From contig NZ_JARHUC010000009.1 of assembly GCF_029223255.1 (NCBI RefSeq), forward strand, positions 62,001-126,000: a stretch of 64,000 nucleotides of DNA. The letters are read 5' to 3'. The stretch's first letter is position 1. Every line of letters begins with the position of its first letter. Both the position numbers and the translations under genes were made by a program. This document shows, piece by piece, positions 55,111 through 63,773 of the stretch. Source of the stretch: Albimonas marina. GTDB lineage: Bacteria > Pseudomonadota > Alphaproteobacteria > Rhodobacterales > Rhodobacteraceae. Below the pieces are notes generated by a model. That model was not told the origin of the DNA. It made no database searches and saw only the letters and a list, made by a program, of their open reading frames with translations.

Positions 55111-56334
55111 ATGCCCCAGGACCTTCCGACCCTGTCGCGACCCGCCCACGCCCTGCACGACCCCGCCGCCCGGCGGCTGGCGCTGGCGCTGGAAAGCGCG
55201 GTGGGCGCTCCGTTCAGCCACGGGGCGCGCATCGACGTGCTGCGCAACGGGACCGAGATCTTCCCCGCGATGCTGGAGGCCATCGCCTCGGCCCGGCGGC
55301 GGATCGAATTCCTGACCTTCGTCTACTGGACCGGAGAGATCGCCGACCGCTTCGCCGAGGCGCTGGCCGCCCGCGCGCGGGAGGGGATCGAGGTGCTGGT
55401 GGTGCTCGACGGCTTCGGCGCGCGCCCCATGGACCGCGGCCACCTGAAGATGATGGAGGACGCCGGCGTCCAGGTGCGCTGGTTCCGCCCGCTGCACACG
55501 ATCCGCATCTGGCGCAGCTCCCACCGCACGCATCGCAAGGTGCTGATCATCGACGGGCGCGTGGGCTTCGCGGGCGGCGTGGGCATCGCCTCGGAATGGG
55601 AGGGCGACGCCGAGGCGCCGGAGCACTGGCGCGACACCCATTTCCGCATCCGCGGCCCGGCGGTCGCCGGCCTGCGCGCGGCCTTCTACGAGGACTGGAT
55701 GGAGGCGGGCGGCGACCTGCAGCCGCTGTTCTCGGTCGCGCCGACCCCCTCTCGCGCGCGCCCCGGCGTGGACGCGGCCGGGGGCGCGCTGGTGCAGGTG
55801 GTGCCGGCGGGCGCCTCGGTCGGGCTGAACTCGATCGCGCGGCTGCACAACGCGCTGATCCACCTCGCGCGGCGGCGCCTGCGGATCTGCACGCCCTATT
55901 TCTCCCCCGACGAGACCATGGCCGACCTGCTGATCGCCGCCGCCCGCCGCGGCGTGGAGGTCGAGGTGATGATGCCCGGCCCGATCATCGACAAGCGCCT
56001 GTCGGAGCTGGCGGGCTCGGAGTTCTGGTCGGACCTGATGCGCGCGGGCGTCAGCCTGCTGCGCTTCCAGCCCACCATGCTGCACGCCAAGCTGATCACG
56101 GTGGACGGGCGGCTGGCCTCGATCGGCTCGGCGAACTTCAACCAGCGCTCGCGGCTGAAGGATCACGAGCTGTCGCTGAACCTGCTGGACCCGAACCTGA
56201 CCGCCCGCCTCGACGGCCATTTCGACGAGGACCGCGAGCGCTGCGTGCCGGTCGAGATCGGGCGCTGGCGGCGCCGCTCGCTCCTGCGCCGGGCGGCCGA
56301 GAAGGTGGCGGCGCCGCTGCGCACCGAGACCTGA
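55111..56334 (+). CDS. Phospholipase D family protein (cardiolipin synthase-like)
   Basis: A 407-residue PLD-family enzyme with two HKD motifs: HRTHRKVLIIDG (His141, Lys143, Asp148) and MLHAKLITVD (His325, Lys327, Asp332). The spacing and flanking GGVGIASEW and IGSANFNQRS segments are typical of cardiolipin synthases without transmembrane domains (ClsB/ClsC-like), which join phosphatidylglycerol molecules to make cardiolipin. It may also be a nuclease-like PLD. It is divergent from the RlmL-like gene and ends before a strong hairpin shared with rplT. Confidence 0.85.
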   Translation: MPQDLPTLSRPAHALHDPAARRLALALESAVGAPFSHGARIDVLRNGTEIFPAMLEAIASARRRIEFLTFVYWTGEIADRFAEALAARAREGIEVLVVLDGFGARPMDRGHLKMMEDAGVQVRWFRPLHTIRIWRSSHRTHRKVLIIDGRVGFAGGVGIASEWEGDAEAPEHWRDTHFRIRGPAVAGLRAAFYEDWMEAGGDLQPLFSVAPTPSRARPGVDAAGGALVQVVPAGASVGLNSIARLHNALIHLARRRLRICTPYFSPDETMADLLIAAARRGVEVEVMMPGPIIDKRLSELAGSEFWSDLMRAGVSLLRFQPTMLHAKLITVDGRLASIGSANFNQRSRLKDHELSLNLLDPNLTARLDGHFDEDRERCVPVEIGRWRRRSLLRRAAEKVAAPLRTET

Positions 56335-56378
56335 GCGGCGCCCGGGCGGGGGAGCCGCCGGGACGCCCGAAACGGAAA

Positions 56379-56406
56379 ACGCCCCGCGGGATGTCCCGCG
56401 GGGCGT
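56379..56406. terminator. Bidirectional terminator hairpin
   Basis: ACGCCCCGCGGGA (56379-56391) and TCCCGCGGGGCGT (56394-56406) pair perfectly with a 2-base loop, between the convergent phospholipase D and rplT genes. The run AAAAC precedes and TCGAATTCT follows it, consistent with termination in either direction. Confidence 0.7.
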
Positions 56407-56431
56407 CGAATTCTCTCGATCGCGCCGGCGA

Positions 56432-56794
56432 TCAGGCCAGGGCGGCCTTGGCCTTGGCGACGATGGCGGCGAAGGCCTCGGGCTCGCGGATGGCGAGGTC
56501 CGAGAGCACCTTGCGGTCCACCTCGATGCCCGACTTGGTCAGGCCGTTGATGAAGCGCGAGTAGGTCAGGTCGGCATCCACCGCGCGGACGCCGGCGTTG
56601 ATGCGCTGGATCCACAGGGCGCGGAACGTGCGCTTCCGGCGCTTGCGGTCGCGGGTGGCGTATTCCTGCGCCTTGTCCAGCGACTGCGTCGCGATGCGGA
56701 AGACGTTCTTCCGGCGACCGGAGTGGCCCTTGACCGCATCGAGGACCTTCTTGTGGCGGGCGTGGGCGGTGACGCCGCGTTTCACTCGGGACAT
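56432..56794 (-). CDS. rplT: 50S ribosomal protein L20
   Basis: A 120-residue L20 beginning [19 protein letters not shown], with [20 protein letters not shown] and [20 protein letters not shown] as in all bacterial L20. It binds 23S rRNA early in large-subunit assembly, and in many bacteria it represses its own operon. It follows rpmI by 13 bases. No pheS/pheT follows; the next gene is convergent. Confidence 0.97.
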   Translation of the reverse strand: MSRVKRGVTAHARHKKVLDAVKGHSGRRKNVFRIATQSLDKAQEYATRDRKRRKRTFRALWIQRINAGVRAVDADLTYSRFINGLTKSGIEVDRKVLSDLAIREPEAFAAIVAKAKAALA

Positions 56795-56807
56795 TCGTCA
56801 GGCCTCC

Positions 56808-57008
56808 TCAGCGCGCGTAGGGCAGGTAGAGCTTCACGATCTTCGCATCCGCATCGGACAGCACCGTGGTGCCGCGCGCATTGCGGATGAACTTGTTCGT
56901 GCGCTTGATCATGCCGTGGCGCTTGCCGGCCTGGGCGGCGACGACCTTGCCCGAACCGCTCACCTTGAAGCGTTTCTTGGCCGAGGCCTTGGTCTTCATC
57001 TTGGGCAT
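56808..57008 (-). CDS. rpmI: 50S ribosomal protein L35
   Basis: A 66-residue L35: [20 protein letters not shown] at the start and [19 protein letters not shown] in the middle. It is a structural protein of the large ribosomal subunit. infC is not directly upstream as it is in enteric bacteria; the divergent nuclease-helicase gene starts 210 bases away. The start is fixed by conservation and a CGAGGAG ribosome-binding site. Confidence 0.97.
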   Translation of the reverse strand: MPKMKTKASAKKRFKVSGSGKVVAAQAGKRHGMIKRTNKFIRNARGTTVLSDADAKIVKLYLPYAR

Positions 57009-57218
57009 TTTCGGCTCCTCGAAAGGGGCGCCCGCGGCCCGGGCGATCCCGGCGCAGGCTGTTCTGGAAGGACGCGGCAGCCCGTACCGGCCGGCCCTCC
57101 CGTCTCAGGAGCGCGGGCTATGGGGCAAGCGGCGGCGGGAGTCAAGCGGGCGGCGTGCGCCGCGGGCTTGCCGCTCGGGGCGCCGAATGGCATCGTTCGT
57201 GGAAACAATGGCTTCCCG

Positions 57219-59381
57219 ATGACGATCCGCATCCTCACCAGCGCGGCCAACAGAGAGACCCCGAACGCCGAGCTGTTCCGGGACGCCCTGCTCGCGAGCG
57301 AGCCGCGCCTGTCGCATCCCGACGTCGTCGCCGACATCGTGTGCAGCGTGCCGCTGCCGGGCCGCCAGCTGGACCTGGTGCTGCTGTACCACGATCCGCG
57401 CCCGGAGGCGCTGCGGCTGAGGACGTCCGCCGGCGCGCCGATCCACTCCTTCGTGATGGTGGTGGAGGTGAAGGGCCACTCCCCCGACCGGGTCCGGTTC
57501 GAGGGCGCCTCGGTCCTCGTGCGCTACGGCGAGGGCTGGCACGACGCGACCGACCAGTGCGACGCGCAGACCTGGGCCTTCAAGAGCTGGCAGGAAACCG
57601 CCTACCGCGGGACCCATCGCCGCCGCCCGACCTTCGTGCAGCGCGCGATCTGGCTGGCCCGCGCCCCGCGCGCGGCCTTCGACGGGACGCCCGCGGCGAG
57701 CGGGGTGCCGGTGCATTTCGCGGACCTGACCTGGGCCGACCTGACCGCCGGCCTGGTCCTGAACCGCGGCGAGGTCCGCACGCTGGTCGACCATCCCGAC
57801 CATCCCGAATACCACGGCGTCGAGACGCTGCGGGCGCAGCTGACCCGCTCGGTCCGGCCGACCCGCCTGGACCTGCGCCGGATGAACGCCGTCACCCAGA
57901 CGCGCTTCGACGCCGAGCGGACGCAGTACATCCGGAACCTCGGCTCGGGCCTGCTGCTGCTGCGGGGGCGGGCGGGGACGGGCAAGACCTTCTCGCTGAT
58001 GCAGGTGGCGCTGCATCTGGCGCGGCGGGGGGAGCGGACGCTGGTCGCCACCTTCAACCACGGCCTGATCGCCGACATGAACCGCGCCCTGCGCCTGATC
58101 CGCGAAAGCGAGCCGGAACTGGCGCCGCTGCCGAAGCTCGCCACCCGCTATGCGATGATCCAGACGCTGTTCGTGCAGACCTTCGGCGCCAAGGCCGAAG
58201 ACGACATCCGCCGCATCGCCTCGATCGAGGAGCGCGAGGCCCAGCGCATCGAGGCGCTGCTGGCCCATGACGGCCCGCTGGAGCCTCCGGCGGACTTCCT
58301 GTTCGTGGACGAGGGGCAGGACTGGTCCGAACGCCAGCGCGATCTCGTCTACAAGATCTTCGGGCCCGAGCGGGTGGTGGTGGCCGACGGGGTGGACCAG
58401 TTCGTGGGCGCCGACCGCTGCGACTGGGACCGGGGCGACGTGCCGATCAACCGCCGGCACCGCCTGCGCGCCTCGCGCCGCACCAAGGGCGCCACCTGCC
58501 GGACCGTCGCCGAGATCGCGAAGGAGCTGAAGCTGGACGATTGGGACCTGGAGCCCGATCCCGACAGCCACGGCGGACGCTTCACCGTGCTGGTCGAGCC
58601 CGATCCCGCCCGCGCCGTCGCGCGGACGCTGGCCCTGCTGGACCGCGACCGGGAGTCGGACCCCACCCTGAAGGCGGTGGACAACCTGGTCTGCCTGCCT
58701 TCGCCGGCCATGGCGGGCGGGGTGAACTTCCCCGTCCTCTTCGACCGCGAGATCGAGGCCGGAGCGCGCGACAGCTGGCGGGGCTTCGACTCCCGCGACC
58801 GCCGGGTCTACCCCGAGCGCGACGGGCAGCTGCGCGCGGTGCAGTACCAGTCCTGCCGGGGGATGGAGGGGTGGACGACGATCTGCCTCGGCCTCGACCG
58901 GTTCTTCGACTTCCAGACCGCGCACCCGCGCATCGACGACCGCGCGCTCGAGGCTTCGGTCCGGGAATCGGAGGGCTTCCTGTTCGCGCGGGAGCTGTTC
59001 GAGGCGAAGCTCGCCGAGGAGGCGCGGCGCTTCGCGATCAACTGGCTGATGATCCCGCTCACCCGCAGCGTCGATCACCTGGTCGTGCACCTGGCGGACG
59101 CGGAGTCGGAGCTGGGCCTGATCCTCGCCCGGGTCGAGGCGCGCGTCCCCGGTTCCATCGACTGGATCGGCCCGCGCCCCGCCGACCTCGCGCCGCCCGT
59201 TCCCGCGGGGCCCATCGAACTGCTGGACGAGGAGCCGCCGGCCGTTGCGGCGCCGGCGCCTGGTCGGCCCCCGCCGGGTCCGAAAGTCCCGGCGCCTCCC
59301 GCGTCGCCGCCGCCCGAGGTCGCGCAGACCGCCGCGCCGGCGAGCGGTCGGCGGGGCCTGTTCGGTCTCTGGCGGCGATGA
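57219..59381 (+). CDS. NERD-like nuclease/superfamily 1 helicase fusion
   Basis: A 720-residue protein. The N-terminal part (about 15-130) has the layout of a NERD/PD-(D/E)xK nuclease: Glu18, Asp52 (RQLDLVLL), Glu83-x-Lys85 (VVEVKGHS) and a downstream Gln (about 117). After a linker, the SF1 helicase core has a Q motif (about 227), Walker A GRAGTGKT (250-257), Walker B FVDEGQD (362-368), an Arg-rich motif IV (INRRHRLRASRR), motif V (YQSCRGMEGWT) and motif VI (IPLTRSVDHLVV). The C-terminus is a Pro/Ala-rich tail. It is cytoplasmic and alone. Nuclease-helicase fusions of this type are often linked to defence or repair; the call of defence is an inference. Confidence 0.75.
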   Translation: MTIRILTSAANRETPNAELFRDALLASEPRLSHPDVVADIVCSVPLPGRQLDLVLLYHDPRPEALRLRTSAGAPIHSFVMVVEVKGHSPDRVRFEGASVLVRYGEGWHDATDQCDAQTWAFKSWQETAYRGTHRRRPTFVQRAIWLARAPRAAFDGTPAASGVPVHFADLTWADLTAGLVLNRGEVRTLVDHPDHPEYHGVETLRAQLTRSVRPTRLDLRRMNAVTQTRFDAERTQYIRNLGSGLLLLRGRAGTGKTFSLMQVALHLARRGERTLVATFNHGLIADMNRALRLIRESEPELAPLPKLATRYAMIQTLFVQTFGAKAEDDIRRIASIEEREAQRIEALLAHDGPLEPPADFLFVDEGQDWSERQRDLVYKIFGPERVVVADGVDQFVGADRCDWDRGDVPINRRHRLRASRRTKGATCRTVAEIAKELKLDDWDLEPDPDSHGGRFTVLVEPDPARAVARTLALLDRDRESDPTLKAVDNLVCLPSPAMAGGVNFPVLFDREIEAGARDSWRGFDSRDRRVYPERDGQLRAVQYQSCRGMEGWTTICLGLDRFFDFQTAHPRIDDRALEASVRESEGFLFARELFEAKLAEEARRFAINWLMIPLTRSVDHLVVHLADAESELGLILARVEARVPGSIDWIGPRPADLAPPVPAGPIELLDEEPPAVAAPAPGRPPPGPKVPAPPASPPPEVAQTAAPASGRRGLFGLWRR

Positions 59382-59424
59382 GGGGCGCGGACGGCGCCGC
59401 GGACGCCTGACCTGAAACGCAGAA

Positions 59425-59453
59425 GAGCCCGCGCGGATCCTCCGCGCGGGCTC
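59425..59453. terminator. Terminator hairpin between convergent genes
   Basis: GAGCCCGCGCGGA (59425-59437) and TCCGCGCGGGCTC (59441-59453) pair perfectly with a 3-base loop, followed by GGTCTTC. It separates the nuclease-helicase gene from pyruvate kinase. Confidence 0.7.
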
Positions 59454-59478
59454 GGTCTTCAGCGGGGCAGGGGCGCCG

Positions 59479-60924
59479 TCACTCCGGTTCGCCCTCGTAG
59501 ATCAGGCGCTCGTCCACCGGGGCGACGCGCAGGATGTTGGTGGTGCCGGCGGTGTTGAAGGGGATGCCGGCGACGACCACGATGCGGTCCTGCTCGGTGG
59601 CGAAGCCGTTCTCGCGCGCGGCGCGGGCGGCGGAGACCACGGCCAGTTTGAAGCGCTCGACCTCGTGGGTGAGGATGCAGTGCATGCCCCACACCAGCGC
59701 CATGCGCCGGGCCGACTTGGTCGAGGGCGTCAGAGCCAGGATCGGCACCCGCGGACGCTCGCGCGCCACCAGCTGGGCGGTGGTGCCGCCGTGGGTGAAG
59801 CAGCAGATCGCCTTGATGTCCGTTGTCTCGGCCACCTCGCGGGCGGCCGCGGCGATGGCGTCGGCGACGCGGGCGCGGGCCTTGGGGCGCAGGGCCTCCA
59901 TCCGCTCGCGGAAGTGGGGGTCGCGCTCCACCTCCTCGGCGACGGCGTTCATGGTCGCGACCGCCTCCACCGGATAGTCGCCGGCGGCGCTCTCGGCCGA
60001 GAGCATCACCGCGTCGGCGCCGTCGTAGATGGCGGTGGCGACGTCCGAGACCTCGGCCCGGGTCGGGACGGGGGCGTTGATCATGCTCTCCAGCATCTGG
60101 GTCGCCACGATCACCGGCTTGCCCGCGTGCTGGGCGGTGGTGATCAGGCGGCGCTGGATGACGGGGACCTTGTGGACCGGCATCTCGACCCCGAGATCCC
60201 CGCGCGCGACCATGATCCCGTCGGCCTCGGCGAGGATCGAGTCGATGTCGTCCACCGCCGCCGGCTTCTCGATCTTCGCCAGGACCGCGGCGCGGCCGGC
60301 GGCCAGGCGCTGGCCCTCGGCCACGTCGTCGGCGCGCTGCACGAAGCTCATCGCCAGCCAGTCGACGCCCAGGTTGCAGACGAACTCCAGGTCGTCCTTG
60401 TCCTTGGCGGTCAGGGCGGGGATCGGCAGCACCACGTCGGGCACGTTCACGCCCTTGCGGTCGGAGATGGTGCCCCCGACCTCGACGATCGTGTCGGCCG
60501 ATGTCTCGTCGCAGCTCTCGACCCGCAGGCGGATCTGGCCGTCGTTGATCAGCAGGCGCGAGCCCGGCTTGATCGCCTTGAAGATCTCGGGGTGGGGCAG
60601 GAAGGCGCGCTCGGCGTCGCCCAGCTCCTTGCCCAGCTCGATGCGGTATTTCTGGTCGTCCTGCAGCTCGGCCTTGCCGTCCTTGAAGCGGGAGACGCGG
60701 AGCTTGGGGCCCTGCAGGTCGGCGAGGATGCCGATGGGGCGGCCGGTCTGGTGCTCGATCTCGCGGATGATGCGGTGGCGGGCGGCGATCTCGTCCTGGC
60801 TGCCATGGGACATGTTCAGGCGGAACACGTCCGCGCCGGCCTCGACCAGCGCGCGGATCATGGCGCGGTCGGAGGAGGCGGGGCCCAGCGTGGCGACGAT
60901 CTTGACGTTGCGGAGGCGGCGCAT
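59479..60924 (-). CDS. pyk: Pyruvate kinase
   Basis: A 481-residue pyruvate kinase. It has NVKIVATLGPASSD near the N-terminus, FRLNMSHGSQDE, the active-site Lys in LAKIEKPAAVDDID, GIMVARGDLGVEMP, TQMLESM and TRAEVSDVATAIYDGADAVMLSAESAAGDYP, then the C-terminal domain. It converts phosphoenolpyruvate and ADP to pyruvate and ATP. The ATG at 60924 (MRRLRN) gives the usual alphaproteobacterial start; an in-frame ATG at 60936 (MGYRM) is an alternative. It is divergent from the ATP-grasp gene after a 450-bp gap. Confidence 0.95.
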   Translation of the reverse strand: MRRLRNVKIVATLGPASSDRAMIRALVEAGADVFRLNMSHGSQDEIAARHRIIREIEHQTGRPIGILADLQGPKLRVSRFKDGKAELQDDQKYRIELGKELGDAERAFLPHPEIFKAIKPGSRLLINDGQIRLRVESCDETSADTIVEVGGTISDRKGVNVPDVVLPIPALTAKDKDDLEFVCNLGVDWLAMSFVQRADDVAEGQRLAAGRAAVLAKIEKPAAVDDIDSILAEADGIMVARGDLGVEMPVHKVPVIQRRLITTAQHAGKPVIVATQMLESMINAPVPTRAEVSDVATAIYDGADAVMLSAESAAGDYPVEAVATMNAVAEEVERDPHFRERMEALRPKARARVADAIAAAAREVAETTDIKAICCFTHGGTTAQLVARERPRVPILALTPSTKSARRMALVWGMHCILTHEVERFKLAVVSAARAARENGFATEQDRIVVVAGIPFNTAGTTNILRVAPVDERLIYEGEPE

Positions 60925-61374
60925 TCGGTATCCCATCGCGGCGGCTTCGGGGGGGCGTCTTCCGGCGGATCCGGAGGGCGCGGAAGGATCGGGGCCCCTC
61001 CTATAGACCCGGCGTGGACGAATGTCGCCGGGGCGGCTGGGCGAAATCGACGCATACCGGCCGGCGGCAGGTGAATTCTCGGGCGGCGTCGAGGGGACCG
61101 AAGCAGGAATCGTGCCGTTGGGGAAGGGGCTTCGCGACCCCCGGCCGTTCCGGGCGACGGGCCGGGCCGGACGCGCCGCCGCGCGCGCCCGGCGCCGGGC
61201 GCGTCCGGCGTCCCGCGAAGCCATGGCATGGAGCGGAAGCCCGCAGGCCGGGATGACGTTGCGGCCGCGCGCCGCGCCCCGGAGGGCCGCGCCGGGGCGC
61301 CCTTGACCTTCGTGTCCCCACCGTCTCTGATCGCAATGCAATATCGCCGAAGCAAACGAGGCAGGGGACGGACC
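60925..61374. other. Divergent intergenic region upstream of pyk and the ATP-grasp gene
   Basis: 450 bp with no supported gene. It contains GCCATGGC (61220-61227) and GC palindromes but no convincing promoter pair. AATGCAATATCGCC near 61335 is locally AT-richer and close to the start of the plus-strand gene, with GCAGGGGA before that start. Confidence 0.4.
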
Positions 61375-62781
61375 GTGTTCAACGAGATGTCCGGATCGGA
61401 CGGCAAACTTCGCGACCCCTATGCGGATGTCGCGGAATGGCTCGAGACCACGGGGGTCGAGCTTCTGCATCGACGCTCGGAGGAGGCGGAGGCGATCTTC
61501 CGCCGGATCGGCATCACCTTCGCGGTGTATGGAGAGGGCGGCGACCCCGAGCGGCTGATCCCCTTCGATCTGATCCCGCGGGTGTTCTCGGCCGCCGAAT
61601 GGCGCCGGCTCGACCGCGGCATCCGCCAGCGGGCGCGCGCCCTGAACGCCTTCCTCTACGACGTCTACCACCGCGGCGAAATCCTGCGCGCCGGCGTGGT
61701 GCCCGCGCAGCTGGTCTACCGCAACAAGGCCTTCCTGCCCGAGATGATGGGGGTCGAGCCGCCGGGCAAGGTCTACTCCCACATCGTGGGCATCGACATC
61801 GTGCGCACCGGGCCGAAGAGCTTCCAGGTTCTCGAGGACAACTGCCGCACGCCGTCGGGCGTCTCCTACATGCTGGAGAACCGGGAGATCATGATGCGCA
61901 TGTTCCCCGAACTGTTCGACGGCGGCCAGGTCGAGCCGGTGGACGACTACCCCGACGAGCTGCGCAAGACGCTGGAGGAGGTCGCGCCGCCGGCCTGCAA
62001 GGGCGATCCCAACTGCGTGGTGCTGACGCCGGGGCCGCTGAACTCGGCCTATTACGAGCATTCCTTCCTCGCCGACCTGATGGGCGTCGAGCTGGTGGAG
62101 CCGCAGGACCTGTTCGTCGACGACGGCAAGGTCTGGATGCGCACCACCCGCGGTCCGACCCGGGTGGACGTGATCTACCGGCGGATCGACGACGACTACC
62201 TCGACCCGCTGTCGTTCCGCCCGGACTCGCTGCTGGGCGTGCCGGGGATCTTCGACGCCTATCGCGCAGGCGGCGTGACGCTTTGTTCGGCGCCGGGCGC
62301 GGGCGTCGCGGACGACAAGGCGGTCTACACCTTCGTCCCCGACATGATCCGCTTCTACCTCAACGAGACCCCGATCCTCGAGAACGTGCCCACCTGGCGC
62401 TGCGCGGAGCCCGACAGCTGCAAGTACGTGCTCGAGCATCTGGACGAGCTGGTGGTGAAGGAGGTCCACGGATCGGGCGGCTACGGCATGCTGATCGGGC
62501 CCAAGGCCACCAAGGAGGAGCGCGAGGCCTATGCCGAGCGCATCAAGGCCGACCCGTCGGACTTCATCGCCCAGCCGACGCTGGACCTCTCGGCCACGCC
62601 GACGCTGGCGCCGGGCGGGGTCTCGCCCCGCCACGTCGACTTCCGGCCCTACTGCCTGGTGGGCCAGCAGATGCGGCTGGTGCCCGGCGGGCTGACCCGG
62701 GTCGCGCTGCGCGAGGGCTCGCTGGTGGTCAACTCCTCCCAGGGCGGCGGGGTCAAGGACACCTGGGTGCTGAGCGAATGA
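61375..62781 (+). CDS. Circularly permuted ATP-grasp protein (DUF404/DUF407)
   Basis: A 468-residue protein of the circularly permuted ATP-grasp type (CP_ATPgrasp_1). It has RQRARALNAFLYDVYHRGEIL and VVPAQLVYRNKAFLPEMMGV near the N-terminus, the nucleotide-binding region GIDIVRTGPKSFQVLEDNCRTPSGVSYMLENR and the motif VVKEVHGSGGYGMLIGP. ATP-grasp enzymes form peptide or ester bonds by acyl-phosphate activation. It is followed by an alpha-E protein and a transglutaminase-like protein, a conserved three-gene unit thought to act in peptide modification. I start at the GTG at 61375 (AGGGGA upstream); an earlier ATG at 61336 is in frame. Confidence 0.85.
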   Translation: MFNEMSGSDGKLRDPYADVAEWLETTGVELLHRRSEEAEAIFRRIGITFAVYGEGGDPERLIPFDLIPRVFSAAEWRRLDRGIRQRARALNAFLYDVYHRGEILRAGVVPAQLVYRNKAFLPEMMGVEPPGKVYSHIVGIDIVRTGPKSFQVLEDNCRTPSGVSYMLENREIMMRMFPELFDGGQVEPVDDYPDELRKTLEEVAPPACKGDPNCVVLTPGPLNSAYYEHSFLADLMGVELVEPQDLFVDDGKVWMRTTRGPTRVDVIYRRIDDDYLDPLSFRPDSLLGVPGIFDAYRAGGVTLCSAPGAGVADDKAVYTFVPDMIRFYLNETPILENVPTWRCAEPDSCKYVLEHLDELVVKEVHGSGGYGMLIGPKATKEEREAYAERIKADPSDFIAQPTLDLSATPTLAPGGVSPRHVDFRPYCLVGQQMRLVPGGLTRVALREGSLVVNSSQGGGVKDTWVLSE

Positions 62782-62824
62782 CCGACGCCGGAACGCGCGC
62801 CGAGACGCGGGAGGGAGCTCCGAA

Positions 62825-63760
62825 ATGCTGAGCCGGACGGCCGAAAACCTCTACTGGATGTCGCGCTACATCGAGCGGGCCGAATCCGTCGCCCGCCTGA
62901 TGGAGATGGGCCAGCGCATGGCCATGCTGCCCGGCGCGGGCGAGCGGGACGAATGGCGATCCGTCGTCGCCTCCTGCGGCTGCGGGGACCTGTTCGGACC
63001 GGGGGAGCGGATCTCGGAGGTGCAGGCCGCCCGCGCGCTGGTGCTGGACGCCGAGAATCCCAACTCGATCCGCTCCTGCCTCGCGCAGGCGCGCGCCAAC
63101 GCCAAGGCGGTGCGCACCGCCCTGACGCGGGAGATGTGGGAGTCGCTCAACGACGGCTGGCGGCGGCTGGAGGGGGTGGACGACTCCGCCGCCTCGCTCC
63201 GCCGCGAGCTGCCGGAGCTGCTGGACTGGACCAAGCGGCGGGCGAACCTGCTGCGCGGCGCGGCCCAGACCTCGATGCTGCGCAACGAGGGCTGGGACTT
63301 CATGCGCATCGGCGGCTGCATCGAGCGCGCCGACATGACGCTGCGCCTGCTGGACGTGAAGTATTTCGTGCTGCTGCCCGAGACCGACGTGGTCGGCGGC
63401 GGGCGGGATCACCACCAGTGGACCTCGGTGCTGCACGCCACCTCGGCGACCCGCGCCTTCCACCACGTCTATCGCGGCGACTACGCGCCCTGGCAGATCT
63501 CGGACTTCCTGCTGCTGAACCGCAAGTTCCCGCGGTCGCTGCACTACTGCTATCGCCAGATCTCCTCCGGCCTGAACAGCCTGGAGCGGGAGTACGAGGC
63601 GCGCCACGACTGCCACGACACCGCCGAGGCCATGCTGCGGCGGCTGGAGAGCGTCCGCATGGGCGAGGTCTTCCAGCACGGCCTGCACGAGTTCGTCGGC
63701 GACGCCATGCGCGCGACCGCCCGCCTGTCGGGCGAGATCAGCCGCGCCTACCATTTCTGA
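62825..63760 (+). CDS. Alpha-E domain protein (DUF403)
   Basis: A 311-residue alpha-helical protein with the family opening MLSRTAENLYWMSRYIERAESVARLM and several later helices (RSCLAQARANAKAVRTALT, RWRRLEGVDDS-like). The alpha-E family is found only next to ATP-grasp and transglutaminase genes and probably forms a complex with them. The end, RATARLSGEISRAYHF, is characteristic. It lies 43 bases after the ATP-grasp stop, with a GGAG site before the ATG. Its function is unknown. Confidence 0.85.
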   Translation: MLSRTAENLYWMSRYIERAESVARLMEMGQRMAMLPGAGERDEWRSVVASCGCGDLFGPGERISEVQAARALVLDAENPNSIRSCLAQARANAKAVRTALTREMWESLNDGWRRLEGVDDSAASLRRELPELLDWTKRRANLLRGAAQTSMLRNEGWDFMRIGGCIERADMTLRLLDVKYFVLLPETDVVGGGRDHHQWTSVLHATSATRAFHHVYRGDYAPWQISDFLLLNRKFPRSLHYCYRQISSGLNSLEREYEARHDCHDTAEAMLRRLESVRMGEVFQHGLHEFVGDAMRATARLSGEISRAYHF

Positions 63761-63773
63761 AGGGAGAGGGCGC

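Noticed and set aside
60937-61374. Small ORFs in the pyk/ATP-grasp intergenic region
   Set aside because: Short Arg-rich frames on both strands have no ribosome-binding site or conserved features and look like GC-driven noise.
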